Source: Marinobacter koreensis (GTDB taxonomy: Bacteria; Pseudomonadota; Gammaproteobacteria; Pseudomonadales; Oleiphilaceae). From it: a stretch of DNA of 64,000 bases. The notes under the pieces are model-generated. The model was not told the DNA's origin and did not search any database. It saw only the letters and a list, made by a program, of their open reading frames with translations. The stretch spans positions 558,001 through 622,000 of the forward strand of contig NZ_JAKZAJ010000002.1 in NCBI RefSeq assembly GCF_023156285.1, written 5' to 3'. How positions within the stretch are numbered: the first letter of the stretch is position 1; each line of letters begins with the position of its first letter. A program made the position numbers and the translations under genes. This document shows, in pieces, positions 39,563 through 50,000 of this stretch.

Positions 39563-40450
39563 TTACTTGATATGGCCCAGAATGCCATCGAGTTCGTCGA
39601 GACTGCTGTATTCAATCACCAGCTTTCCCTTGCCCTTCGCGCCATGGCTGATGGCAACGCGGGCGCCAAGCCGCTCGGCCAGATCGTCCTGCAGGCGACG
39701 GATGTTCGGATCGGTGTCCTGGGAACGGTTATTCGACTTTTTGGGGGTTTCCTGCTGGAGCCGGCGGACCAGCGCTTCGGTCTGACGAACCGAGAGCGAT
39801 TTACCCACCACCTGGCGAGCGACCTGCATCTGCAATTCCGGCGGCAAGGTGAGCATGGCCCGACCGTGGCCCATTTCCAGATCACCGTGTTCCAGCATCA
39901 GCCGGACGTCTTCCGTCAGGCCGATCAGGCGCAGCAGGTTGGTGATGGTGGTGCGGGACTTGCCGACGGCTTCGGCCACCTGGGCCTGGGTCAGGCCGAA
40001 TTCGTCCTGCAGACGCTGGAGCGCAAAGGCTTCTTCAATAGGATTGAGGTTTTCCCGCTGGATGTTCTCGATCAGCGCCATGGCAATGGCGGCATCGTCC
40101 GGAACGTCGCGGATGATGGCGGGAATGTGGTCGAGTTCCGCCATCTGGGAAGCACGCCACCGACGCTCGCCCGCGATCAGCTCGTAGCGCCCTTCATCAA
40201 TCGGGCGGACGACGACCGGCTGCATGACCCCCTGCTGACGGATCGAGTCGGCCAGCTCCTGGAGCGCGGCGGGATCCATATCCCGGCGTGGCTGGTAGCG
40301 GCCACGCTGGATCAGATCAATGGGAACGTCGCGAAGTTCACCGTCGTGATCCTTCACTTCCTGGTTCAGGTTCACCCTGGAGCCCTGAAGCAGGGCGCCC
40401 AGCCCGCGTTCACCCAGTCCTCGTTTCTTCGCCGCCATGGTGTCTGTCAT
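39563..40450 (-). CDS. parB: Chromosome-partitioning protein ParB
   Basis: Binds parS and spreads to form the segregation complex. The 295-residue protein has LGERGLGALLQ near the N-terminus, the CTPase/ParB motif region GERRWRASQMAELDHIPAIIRD near 110-131 and ENIQRENLNPIEEA near 148, a KorB-like helix-turn-helix (LTQAQVAEAVGKSRTTITNLLRL) and a C-terminal dimer domain. The ATG at 40438 is an alternative start. parA is 47 bases upstream. Confidence 0.97.
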   Translation of the reverse strand: MTDTMAAKKRGLGERGLGALLQGSRVNLNQEVKDHDGELRDVPIDLIQRGRYQPRRDMDPAALQELADSIRQQGVMQPVVVRPIDEGRYELIAGERRWRASQMAELDHIPAIIRDVPDDAAIAMALIENIQRENLNPIEEAFALQRLQDEFGLTQAQVAEAVGKSRTTITNLLRLIGLTEDVRLMLEHGDLEMGHGRAMLTLPPELQMQVARQVVGKSLSVRQTEALVRRLQQETPKKSNNRSQDTDPNIRRLQDDLAERLGARVAISHGAKGKGKLVIEYSSLDELDGILGHIK

Positions 40451-40497
40451 TCTTCCCGTTGAAATCGTTATCGATGCTGTTCCGAAGGCGGCCTATG

Positions 40498-41292
40498 TTA
40501 CACCGCAACCGGCGCGGATGTCTTTTTTGTGCCATGGCGACGCACCATTTCGCCGGCCAGTGCCAGGTAGGCCACGGCACCCTTGGAGGCACGATCGTAT
40601 TTGAGCGCCGGCAGCCCGTAACTCGGCGCCTCGGCCAGACGGACGTTACGGGGAATCACCGCACGGTAGACCTTGTCGCCAAAATACTCCGCCAGCTGCG
40701 CTGACACATCGAGGGTCAGACTGTTCCGGGGATCGTACATGGTACGAAGCAGGCCTTCGATCTGGAGATCGGGATTCACCGTCTCCTGGATCTGTTCAAC
40801 GGTGTTCATCAGGGCGGCCAGCCCCTCCAGTGCGTAGTATTCGCACTGCATGGGAATCAGTACGGAATCGGCCGCGGAAAGCGCATTGACGGTCAACAGG
40901 TTCAGCGAGGGCGGGCAGTCGATCAGGATGTAGTCGTAATTGTCCCGGACCTTGTTCAAGGCCAGACGTAAACGGTGTTCCCGGCCGATCTCGTTCATCA
41001 GCTCCACCTCGGCGGCGGTCAGATCGCCATTGCCGGGCATCAGGTCAAAACCCGCTGTGTCCACAGTAATGGCGACATCCGCGACTTCCGCCCGCTTGGT
41101 CAGCACGTCGTAGCCGGAGAGTTCCAGGGCATTCTTGTCCACGCCGCTGCCCATGGTGGCATTGCCCTGGGGATCCATATCCACCAGCAACACCCGGCGT
41201 TTGGTGGCAGACAGGGAGGCAGCCAGATTGACGCAGGTGGTGGTCTTGCCCACACCGCCTTTCTGATTGGTCACTGCAATCACGCGCGCCAT
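40498..41292 (-). CDS. parA: Chromosome-partitioning ATPase ParA (Soj)
   Basis: Deviant Walker-A ATPase of 264 residues: KGGVGKTTTCVNLAASL at about 11-27 with signature lysine, DMDPQGNATMGSG near 40, and DYILIDCPPSLNLLT near 115. It moves ParB-parS complexes along the nucleoid. GGAGG lies 6 bases before the ATG. It follows rsmG by 20 bases. Confidence 0.97.
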   Translation of the reverse strand: MARVIAVTNQKGGVGKTTTCVNLAASLSATKRRVLLVDMDPQGNATMGSGVDKNALELSGYDVLTKRAEVADVAITVDTAGFDLMPGNGDLTAAEVELMNEIGREHRLRLALNKVRDNYDYILIDCPPSLNLLTVNALSAADSVLIPMQCEYYALEGLAALMNTVEQIQETVNPDLQIEGLLRTMYDPRNSLTLDVSAQLAEYFGDKVYRAVIPRNVRLAEAPSYGLPALKYDRASKGAVAYLALAGEMVRRHGTKKTSAPVAV

Positions 41293-41312
41293 GTTTTACC
41301 TCCTGTTGCGGA

Positions 41313-41957
41313 TTACCGGGAATGCTCGGCCCGGGCCACGAGCAGCAAATGTCGCTCGCCATCGGCCCCGGGTACCTCCAGTGAATGGCTGGATTTTACC
41401 TGCCAACCGGCCGGAAGGGCAGCCACCTCATCATCCGGAAACTGACCTTTCATGGCAAGGAACTCTCCCTCAGTTGCCAGCAAGGGACCGCACCAGGTGA
41501 CCAGGTTTTCCAGCGCGGTGAACGCCCGGCTGCTGATCTGGGCAAAGGGTTCGGACGGCTGGCAATCCTCGGCCCGGCCGTGGATCACGTCCACGTTATC
41601 CAGTCCCAGTTCCAGCACGCACTGATTGAGGAACCGGGTTTTCTTGCCGTTACTGTCAAGCAGCGTGAAATTCGTCTCCGGCAGCGCAATGGCCAGCGGA
41701 ATGCCTGGCAGGCCGCCACCGGCACCCACGTCCAGCAGGTGATCGGTGGTCACCCACGGGAGAATACTCAGGCTATCGAGCAGTTGCCGCGACACCATCT
41801 GACGCTCGTCCCGCACCGCGGTGAGGTTATACGCCTTGTTCCATTTATTAAGCAACGCCAGGAAGGCCAACAACTGTTGTTGCTGGCCCTCGGTAAGAGA
41901 AAGCTGCATTCGGGCCAGTCCGTCACGGAGCTGACCCTGCCAGAGAGAAAGATTCAT
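41313..41957 (-). CDS. rsmG: 16S rRNA (guanine527-N7)-methyltransferase RsmG
   Basis: Methylates G527 of 16S rRNA with S-adenosylmethionine. The 214-residue chain shows KWNKAYNLTAVRD near 37-49, the SAM motif LLDVGAGGGLPGIPLAIALPE near 74-94 and SRAFTALENLVTW near 136. Spacing to mnmG is 9 bases. Formerly gidB. Confidence 0.97.
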   Translation of the reverse strand: MNLSLWQGQLRDGLARMQLSLTEGQQQQLLAFLALLNKWNKAYNLTAVRDERQMVSRQLLDSLSILPWVTTDHLLDVGAGGGLPGIPLAIALPETNFTLLDSNGKKTRFLNQCVLELGLDNVDVIHGRAEDCQPSEPFAQISSRAFTALENLVTWCGPLLATEGEFLAMKGQFPDDEVAALPAGWQVKSSHSLEVPGADGERHLLLVARAEHSR

Positions 41958-41966
41958 GGGTGGAGA

Positions 41967-43853
41967 TCAGGCACTCTGCTTGCGCAGCAGGTCCCGCTTC
42001 TTCAGGTACACCAGAATCTGGCTTACCGCGGCGGGTGTCACGCCCTGAATCCGTGAGGCCTGGGCGACCGTCTCGGGCCGGACATCCTTGAGCTTCTGCT
42101 TGATCTCGTTGGACAGGCCACCAATCACATCGTAATCCAGATCAATGGGAAGCGACGTGTTCTCATTCTTGCGCAGGCGTTCGATCTCGTCCGCCTGACG
42201 GGAGATGTAGCCCTCATACTTGATCTCGATTTCGACCTGATCCGACACGTTCGGATCCTCGGCCCGCTCGCCGCCGATGTCAGCGATCTGGTCGTAGGCA
42301 ATCTCCGGCCGGCGCAGTAGTTCCGCCAGGGAGTGATCCCGGTTCATGGGCTGCTTGAGAAAACCATTGGCCCGCTCACCCGCCTCGGTGTCGGGATGAA
42401 TCCGGGTGGATTCGAGCCGGCTGCGTTCCCGGGCGATACCTTCACGCTTGTCGTTGAACTTCTGCCAGCGCTCGTCATCCACCAGGCCGAGGTTGCGACC
42501 GGTCTCGGTGAGGCGCAGGTCGGCGTTGTCTTCCCGCAGGATCAGCCGGTATTCCGCGCGGCTGGTAAACATCCGGTACGGCTCGTTGGTGCCCATGGTG
42601 ATCAGGTCGTCCACCAGAACACCGAGGTAGGCTTCATCCCGGCGCGGATACCATTCGTCTTTTTCCTGGGCCCGCAGGGATGCGTTGATGCCCGCCAGCA
42701 GGCCCTGGGCACCCGCCTCTTCATAGCCGGTGGTGCCATTGATCTGGCCAGCAAAGTACAGGCCCTGGATAAACTTGGTTTCCAGGGTGTGGCGCAGGTC
42801 CTGCGGGTTCAGGTAATCGTATTCGATGGCGTAGCCCGGGCGTGTGATGTGGGCGTTCTCGAACCCCGGAATCGAGCGCACGGCCGCCAGCTGGATATCG
42901 AATGGCAGGCTCGTGGAAATACCGTTGGGGTAGAGTTCGTTGGTGGTCAGGCCCTCGGGCTCCACGAAAATCTGGTGCGAGTCCTTGTCGGCAAAGCGGT
43001 TCACCTTGTCTTCAATGGACGGACAGTATCGGGGGCCGACGCCTTCAATATTGCCGGCGAACATCGGCGAGCGGTCAAAGCCGCTGCGAATGATGTCGTG
43101 GGTCTGCTCGGTGGTCCGGGTGACATAACAGCAGATCTGCTCCGGATGTTCTCCCCGGTTGCCAATGAAGGACATGACCGGAAGCGGGTTGTCACCCCAT
43201 TGCTCGTCCATCACCGAAAAATCGACGGACCGGGCGTCAATCCGCGGCGGGGTCCCGGTTTTCAGCCGCCCGACATTGAACGGCAATTCCCGCAGACGTT
43301 TGGCCAGCGCGTTGGCCGGTGCGTCACCGGCACGGCCGCCGGAATGGTGCTGCATGCCGATGTGGATAACGCCGCCCAGGAAGGTCCCGGTGGTCAGGAC
43401 CACGGTCTGCGCATTGAACCGGATACCGGTCTGGGTCACGACACCCACCACACTATCGTTTTCCACAATCAGATCGTCCGCCGCCTGCTGGAACAGCGTC
43501 AGGTTCGGCTGGTTCTCGAGCATGTGACGAATGGCCGCCTTGTACAGCACCCGGTCGGCCTGGGCACGGGTGGCCCGCACGGCCGGCCCCTTGCGGCTGT
43601 TGAGGACGCGGAACTGGATGCCCGCACGGTCGGTAGCACGGGCCATGGCGCCGCCCAGTGCATCGATTTCCTTGACCAGGTGGCTCTTGCCGATCCCGCC
43701 GATCGCCGGATTGCAGGACATCTGTCCCAGGGTCTCAATGTTGTGGGTCAGCAGCAGGGTTTGCGAACCCATGCGCGCGGCCGCCAGCGCGGCCTCGGTA
43801 CCGGCATGGCCACCACCAATGACAATGACATCGAAACGGGTCGGAAACTCCAC
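41967..43853 (-). CDS. mnmG: tRNA uridine 5-carboxymethylaminomethyl modification enzyme MnmG
   Basis: With MnmE it installs the cmnm5 group at wobble U34 of several tRNAs, using FAD. The 628-residue protein has the dinucleotide fold [20 protein letters not shown] at about 10-29, the family signatures [13 protein letters not shown] near 94 and [16 protein letters not shown] near 365-380, and a C-terminal helical domain. The start codon is GTG with GAGG 6 bases upstream. Formerly gidA. Confidence 0.98.
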   Translation of the reverse strand: MEFPTRFDVIVIGGGHAGTEAALAAARMGSQTLLLTHNIETLGQMSCNPAIGGIGKSHLVKEIDALGGAMARATDRAGIQFRVLNSRKGPAVRATRAQADRVLYKAAIRHMLENQPNLTLFQQAADDLIVENDSVVGVVTQTGIRFNAQTVVLTTGTFLGGVIHIGMQHHSGGRAGDAPANALAKRLRELPFNVGRLKTGTPPRIDARSVDFSVMDEQWGDNPLPVMSFIGNRGEHPEQICCYVTRTTEQTHDIIRSGFDRSPMFAGNIEGVGPRYCPSIEDKVNRFADKDSHQIFVEPEGLTTNELYPNGISTSLPFDIQLAAVRSIPGFENAHITRPGYAIEYDYLNPQDLRHTLETKFIQGLYFAGQINGTTGYEEAGAQGLLAGINASLRAQEKDEWYPRRDEAYLGVLVDDLITMGTNEPYRMFTSRAEYRLILREDNADLRLTETGRNLGLVDDERWQKFNDKREGIARERSRLESTRIHPDTEAGERANGFLKQPMNRDHSLAELLRRPEIAYDQIADIGGERAEDPNVSDQVEIEIKYEGYISRQADEIERLRKNENTSLPIDLDYDVIGGLSNEIKQKLKDVRPETVAQASRIQGVTPAAVSQILVYLKKRDLLRKQSA

Positions 43854-44192
43854 TCTTCACCTCGGAAATCGGGGGATAAAAACAGGGAGGCGAGTATAAC
43901 GCCTCACCCGGCAAATTGCAGTCGGAATGCGCAAATTTTAACCAGATACGGCAAGCCTTCAAAGGGCCGGCCCGGCCCCGGCTGTTGAAAACCGACTCAA
44001 AAGCGGCTTGAGGGCGTAAGTAATATCCGAAATTTGCGGTTTTTCAGTTGCTTGTCGGCATCTTCTCAGAAAAGTTTTCAAAAAGTTTTCCACAGGAAAA
44101 ACGACCCGAAAAACACCACTTATAACTCATTATAGTATTGTTTTTATTAGATATTTAGTAATTGTTTCAGAGTTTATCCGAAGGTTGTTCCA
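43854..44192. other. Intergenic AT-rich region with DnaA-box-like sequences (candidate oriC)
   Basis: No gene fits in these 339 bases. DnaA-box-like 9-mers TTTTCCACA (44086-44094) and TTGTCCACA (44197-44205, just over the border) each differ from TTATCCACA at one position; TTATCCGAA (44174-44182) differs at two. Between them lies an AT-rich stretch (about 44112-44170, TATAGTATTGTTTTTATTAG and following), like a DNA-unwinding element. mnmG is transcribed away from it, as in E. coli oriC. Near 43893-43898 a TATACT on the minus strand may be the mnmG -10. Confidence 0.45.
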
Positions 44193-45491
44193 TTATTTGT
44201 CCACAGGATGAGCGCCGGATCGGCGCCGGAGTCGCCAGACCACCAGCAGTACCGCAGCGTTGGTAACAGACAGGATCAGGAAGAACTCGGGAATCGACCG
44301 GCCCAGCCCACCAAGCACCACCATTCCCGCCAGGGCGCTGGCGACCATGAACAGCGCATTGATCACGTTAAGCGCGGCAATGATCCGCGCCCGCTTCGGG
44401 GCCGGGGTCTCGTGCTGGATGAAGGCATAGAGCGGCACGATAAACAGGCCACCGCAAACGCCGATGCCCACCAGGTCCACCAGTACCCTGAAATAGTCCG
44501 CATCCAGGAAAAATGTCTGCCACGACGAGGCCACGGGCGTCACGGGCACGGCAAAAAACACATCGACGCCGAACAGGGTCAGTCCCAGTGCGCCCCACGG
44601 CACCGGCACGAGGGTGATCCGGTGCCTCGTCAGACGCTCACAAAGTACCGAACCGATCGAGATCCCCATGGTGAAAAGCGCCAGCAGCAGAGTAACGACG
44701 GTCTCATCGCCGGCCAGGTTGGTCTTGGCAAAGTTCGGAAACTGCGTCAGGTAGGCCGCGCCCAGAAACCAGAACCAGGAAATCGCCAGTATGGCCAGCA
44801 ATACCGGCCGACGTTCCGAGGCAACCAACATCAGATGCCAGGTTTCTGCCATTGGGCGGAAGCGGACACGGAGCTCCCGGTTGTCTTCGCCGGTGTAGGG
44901 CACCTGGCATGCTGCCAGGTAACCCAGGATTGCCATGACAATGACTCCGATGGCCGTCACCTGCGCCGCCATCTCGAATCCCATGATCAGGCCGGCAGCG
45001 ATGGTCCCGAGCAGAATGGCGACAAACGTGCCCATACCGACCAGGCCATTGCCACCCACCAATTCGTCGTCCGCCAGCACCCTCGGAAGAATGGCGTATT
45101 TGACCGGGCCGAAGAACGTGGACTGGGTGCCCATCAGAAACAGCAGAAACAGCAGCCAGCCGTACCAGCCAAACCACAGGCCGATCGCTGCGAGGCCCAT
45201 GATTCCGATCTCCGCCAGTTTCACCAGGCGGATAATCCGGGACATTTCATAGCGATCCGCAATCTGGCCGGCGATTCCGGAGAACAGGAAAAACGGCAGA
45301 ATGAACAGGAACGCCGCCAGATTGACCACCAGGTTCACCGACAGCCCCATGACGCTGCCCGCGCTGTAGGTAATCAGCAACAGCAGGGCATTCTTGTAGA
45401 GGTTGTCGTTGAACGCTCCCGAGAACTGGGTGAGGTAGAACGGCAGAAACCGGCGTTGACCAAACAAGCGAAACTGATTGTTGGGAGGCAT
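44193..45491 (-). CDS. MFS transporter, LplT-like
   Basis: A 432-residue major facilitator with about twelve membrane segments. The N-terminus RRFLPFYLTQFSGAFNDNLYKNALLLLITY is the typical start of LplT and of the transporter half of Aas-type lysophospholipid proteins, and QIADRYEMSRIIRLVKLAEI matches their loop 2-3. No acyltransferase/acyl-ACP synthetase is fused or adjacent. Substrate may be lysophospholipid, but this is inferred. ATG 45491 has AGGA 6 bases upstream; the longer ORF from 45572 has no such site. Confidence 0.82.
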   Translation of the reverse strand: MPPNNQFRLFGQRRFLPFYLTQFSGAFNDNLYKNALLLLITYSAGSVMGLSVNLVVNLAAFLFILPFFLFSGIAGQIADRYEMSRIIRLVKLAEIGIMGLAAIGLWFGWYGWLLFLLFLMGTQSTFFGPVKYAILPRVLADDELVGGNGLVGMGTFVAILLGTIAAGLIMGFEMAAQVTAIGVIVMAILGYLAACQVPYTGEDNRELRVRFRPMAETWHLMLVASERRPVLLAILAISWFWFLGAAYLTQFPNFAKTNLAGDETVVTLLLALFTMGISIGSVLCERLTRHRITLVPVPWGALGLTLFGVDVFFAVPVTPVASSWQTFFLDADYFRVLVDLVGIGVCGGLFIVPLYAFIQHETPAPKRARIIAALNVINALFMVASALAGMVVLGGLGRSIPEFFLILSVTNAAVLLVVWRLRRRSGAHPVDK

Positions 45492-45713
45492 GGGTATTCC
45501 TGTCCTGGTGCATTCCTTGGTAGTCATTCGTCCGACTCGCACCATTCCGGTGCAAGGTGTGCGGTCAGACAATCCCGATAACGTTGCGCGGGCTCACCAG
45601 TGCGGGCCCTTGTCACTGTCTGGCACGGAATTCGCCTGTGCATAGAGTTCCATGAATTGACTTGTGTGGCCAGGACGGCTCGCCAAACATCAACAGCCTA
45701 CAGGTTCCTGACC

Positions 45714-46991
45714 ATGAGCAGTGTCGTCAGACTCTCACGGCGTAAAGACCGGCGCGGACGAACCGCCGTCATGCCGGATCTTGTCGAAAGCCACGATTTC
45801 CAGTCGGTCTACCAGCCCATACTCAGCCCGACGCACCAGAAACTGGTGGGCTACGAAGCCCTGGTCCGGATCCGGCAACGGGACGGCACACCGGTATCAC
45901 CGCCCGAACTGTTTGATCAGGCCCACCACAGGGACCAGACCGCAACCCTGGACCGGCACCTTCTCAATCTCCACCTGGGTAATTTTCCGGCGGAGGATCA
46001 GTCCGCCTGGCTGTTCCTGAACATCAACCCGCACTCATGCACCCATCCGGAAACCTCCCTGGACCATCTGGCCGACCAGTGTCGGGATTTCGGAATTCCC
46101 CCCGACCGGATCGTTCTGGAACTGGTGGAAACCGCATCGGAAAATCCCGAAGCCCTGCTCCGTTTCATCGACAGGGCCCGGGAACAGGGTTTCCAGATCG
46201 CGATCGACGATTTTGGCATGGGTGACTCGAATTTCGAACGTCTCTGGCGGATCAACCCGCTGATCGTGAAGCTCGATCGCAGTCTGCTGGTGAACGCCGA
46301 GCAGAACAACCGGGCGCGGCTGCTGCTCGAGAGCCTGGTGCATATGATCCGGGAAAGCGGCAGTCTGGTGTTGCTGGAGGGTATCGAGACGCCGCAGCAG
46401 GCCCGCATTGCACTGTCCACCGAGGCGGACCTGTTGCAGGGGTTCCTCTTCGCCCGGCCAGGGGGGATATCCGAAACTACGTCGAAGGAGACCGAGTCCC
46501 GGCTGAAAGCGGTGGTGTCCCAGTCCAGCGAATGGTCGCTCAAGGACAGCCAGGATCACCAGACCTATCTCCAGCTACTGCGTTTTGAAGTTCTGGAAGC
46601 CTGCCACCTGATCGTCCGGGAGGTACCGTTTGCCACCGCCTGCCAACGCCTGCTCCGGCTCGATGGGGTCAAACGCTGTTTTGTGCTGGACCGGAACGGC
46701 ATCCAGCTGGGCAACCTCGCCCGGGCGAATCCCGACCTCCAACGGGCAAGGTTCAACCCCCTGTATGAATCCGCCGGTGCCTGCTGGGCCCACCGGGAAT
46801 ATTTCATCAACGCCCGGGAACGACCGCAACAGGTTACCTGTTCACGGCCCTATGTCGGCCTGCCGGATGCCAGACGCACCGTTACCTTATCCACAACCCT
46901 GCCGTCGGCTTACCAGCATGAGGTTCTGTGTGTGGACATCCATCCCGACGCGGTCTTCGGGGGCCAGCTGACCTTCCCCGATATCCTGTAG
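45714..46991 (+). CDS. c-di-GMP phosphodiesterase, EAL domain with C-terminal PDC/PAS-like domain
   Basis: EAL domain at about 25-270 with all catalytic motifs: YEALVRI, LFLNINP, LELVETA, IDDFGMGDSNF, IVKLDRSLL, LEGIETP, LQGFLFARP. It should hydrolyse c-di-GMP. Residues about 290-425 (LDGVKRCFVLDRNGIQLG, RFNPLYESAGACW, RPYVGLPDARRTVTLST) resemble the YkuI_C/EAL-associated sensory domain. No membrane segment is seen. The start is uncertain: ATG 45714 is chosen; ATG 45771 is also possible. It converges on the RND pump gene 11 bases away. Confidence 0.85.
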   Translation: MSSVVRLSRRKDRRGRTAVMPDLVESHDFQSVYQPILSPTHQKLVGYEALVRIRQRDGTPVSPPELFDQAHHRDQTATLDRHLLNLHLGNFPAEDQSAWLFLNINPHSCTHPETSLDHLADQCRDFGIPPDRIVLELVETASENPEALLRFIDRAREQGFQIAIDDFGMGDSNFERLWRINPLIVKLDRSLLVNAEQNNRARLLLESLVHMIRESGSLVLLEGIETPQQARIALSTEADLLQGFLFARPGGISETTSKETESRLKAVVSQSSEWSLKDSQDHQTYLQLLRFEVLEACHLIVREVPFATACQRLLRLDGVKRCFVLDRNGIQLGNLARANPDLQRARFNPLYESAGACWAHREYFINARERPQQVTCSRPYVGLPDARRTVTLSTTLPSAYQHEVLCVDIHPDAVFGGQLTFPDIL

Positions 46992-47002
46992 CCAGGGCCC
47001 GC

Positions 47003-50000
47003 TCAGAAATCGTCCGCCCGCTTTGACGGCGTCGATGTCATACCGGCCGCGCCGCCACTGCCCACCGAGGCCTGGCGTTCCAGCTCCCGTTCCACCGCAT
47101 TGGCGGATTTGGCGAACCGGGCAAGAAGGTTGTACAGCACCGGAATCAGAAACAGCGTCAGGGTCGTCGCGAAAACCAGCCCACCAAGAATGACCATGCC
47201 GATGGCGGCCCGGCTTTCGGCACCCGCACCGGTGGCAACCACGAGCGGCACCGCGCCGAAGATCGTGGAAATGGTGGTCATCAGCACCGGGCGGAACCGC
47301 AGAACCGCTCCCTCGAGGATGGCGTCACGAACCTCGTAACCCTTGTCCCTGAGCTGGTTGGCGAACTCAACGATGAGGATGCCGTTCTTCGCCATCAATC
47401 CCAGCAGCATGATGATGCCGATCTGACTGTAAATGTTCAGACTGATGCCGGACCAGAGCAGCGCAAACAGGGCCCCGGTAACCGCCAGTGGAACGGTCAG
47501 CATGATGATCAGGGGATGGATCCAGCTCTCGAACTGCGCCGCCAGCACCAGGAACACGATGATGAACGCCAGGCCGAAGGTAACGTAAATGGCGTTGGAG
47601 GATTCCTGGAACTCCCGGGACAGTCCCTGGTAACTCACCCGGGCCTCGGGTGGCAGGTTATCCACAGCCAGATTGTTCAGGTAGGTGAGCGCCGACCCCA
47701 GGTCGTACCCTTCCGCCAGGGACGCGCTGATCACCACCGCGGGCAGCCGGTCGATCCGGCGCAGGTCCGGATTGGCGCCGATTTCCCGGACCGACACCAG
47801 GGATTGCAGGGGGATCAGACGACCACCGTCCCGGGGCCGCAGGAAAATCTGGCCCAGGTCTTCCGGTGTGGCCCGGTCACTGTCAGCCGCCTGGACAATA
47901 ACATCGTACTCCCGGCCCCGATCCAGATAGGTCGTCACCTGCCGGGAGGCGAGCATGGTCTGCAGGGTCAGCCCCACGTCCTGCACGGTGATGTCCAGGT
48001 CTGCCGCCCGTTCCCGGTCGATATTGACCCGTAACTCCGGCCGGGTCAGTTCAAAATCGGTCTCCAGGTTCAACAGTTGTGGATTGTCCTTTGCCCGCTC
48101 AACGATCTCCTGGCTCCAGCGCTGGACCGATTCGTAGTCCGGACCCGCGACCACGAACTCCACCGGCTGGCTGAAACCACGCTGGCCCAGACCAGGCGGA
48201 TTGATGGCCACGGTGCGAACGCCGGAAATATCCCCGAGTTTGCGTCGGATCTCGTTGGTCACCTGCTGCTGTTTGATGTCTCTCTGCTCCCAGGGAACCA
48301 GCCCCATGATCATGAACGCGTTGTCTTCCTCATCCCGGAAGCCAACGATGGACAGCAGGCGGTTGGCAATGCCGTCGTCCAGATAGGGCAACAGTTTTTC
48401 TTCCGCCTTGCGGACATAGAAATCGGTGAATTCGACGGTGGAACCGCGGGGCGCCTTGGTGGGCATGATAATGACACCCCGGTCCTCGGTCGGAGCCAGC
48501 TCCTGGGGCAGTCGCGGGAAAATGGCCACCGCGGCAATCAGCCCGGCCAGACCAAGGCCAATCAGCAGTCCCGGCCGGGCGAGCGAGAAGCGCAACAGGC
48601 GGGCATAGCCCTGGGTCAACCCGTTCAGGACTTTCTCACTGGCGGCCCACAACCGGTGCCCCTCGGCGGTCTCCGGACTGTGCCTGAGCCATTTCGAGCA
48701 GAGCATTGGCGCCAGGGTCAGGGCCACCACGCTGGAAACCACCACCGCCGCCGCCAGGGTGAACCCGAATTCGGCAAACAGCCGTCCGATGTTGCCTCCC
48801 ATAAAGGAGATCGGCACGAACACGGCCACCAGGGTCAGGGTGGTGGCAATCACCGCAAACGCCACCTGTTTCGCACCCCGGTAGGCGGCCAGTAGCGGTG
48901 GCTCGCCATTGTCGATGCGGCGCTGAATGTTCTCCAGCATGACGATCGCGTCGTCCACCACGAGACCGATGGCCAGGATCACCGCCAGCAGGGTCAGGAC
49001 GTTGATGGAAAAGCCAAGGAATCCCAGACCGATAAAGGCGCCAATCACCGCCACCGGAATGGTCACGGCCGGAATCAGGGTCGCGCGCCAGGAGCGCAGG
49101 AACAGGAAGATCACCAGGATGACCAGGGAGACGGCAATCGCCAGGGTGGTCATTACTTCCTTGATCGATGCCCGGATAAAAATGGATTCGTCGTAGCTTT
49201 CGGCAATGGACACTTCCGGGGGCAGTGTGTCCCGGATCCGGTCGAGCTCCGCCCGAACCGCGTCGGAGACCGCCACGGTGTTGGCCTTGGACTGCCGGAT
49301 AACGCCCATGCCGATGGCGGTCTGACCATTGGCCCGAAGACGGCTGACATCGGACTCTACCCCCATCTGGACGTTGGCAACGTCGTCCAGGCGCAACAGG
49401 TCATTGCCATCCCGGCGAATCACCAGGTTTCGAAACTGCTCCACGGTGGATAACCGGCCCTCTGCCCGGACGGTGAAATTACGGGTCGAGGAATCCACCG
49501 AACCCGCCGGCAATTCCACGTTGTTCGCCCGCAACGCCTGCTCCACCTCGGCCACGGTAATATCCCGGGCCGCGAGGCGCTCCCGGTCCAGCCAGATCCG
49601 GATGGCATAACGCCGCTCGCCACCAATACGCACATCTGCCACGCCATCCAGCACGGACAGGCGATCTGACAGCACCCGGTCGGCATAGTCACTCAGCTCT
49701 GCGCTGTCCCAGACCGAGCTGCGCAGGGTGATCCACATCATTGGCCGGGCGTCGGAATCGGCCTTGCGCACCACCGGTGCATCGGCCTCGTCGGGCAGCT
49801 GGTTGGCCACCCGTGAGACAGCATCCCGGACATCGTTGGCGGCAATGTCCACATCCCGGGAGAGGTTGAACTCGATGCTGGTCCGGGATTCGCCCTGCTC
49901 GGTGGAGGATTCGATGGAGCGGATGCCTTCGATGCCACTGATGGCCCCTTCGATCACCTGCGTAATCTGGGTATCCACAACCTCCGCGGCGGCCCCGGTG

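Noticed and set aside
42333..43988. 551-codon plus-strand frame over mnmG
   Set aside because: Antisense shadow of mnmG, with His/Gly/Val-rich translation.
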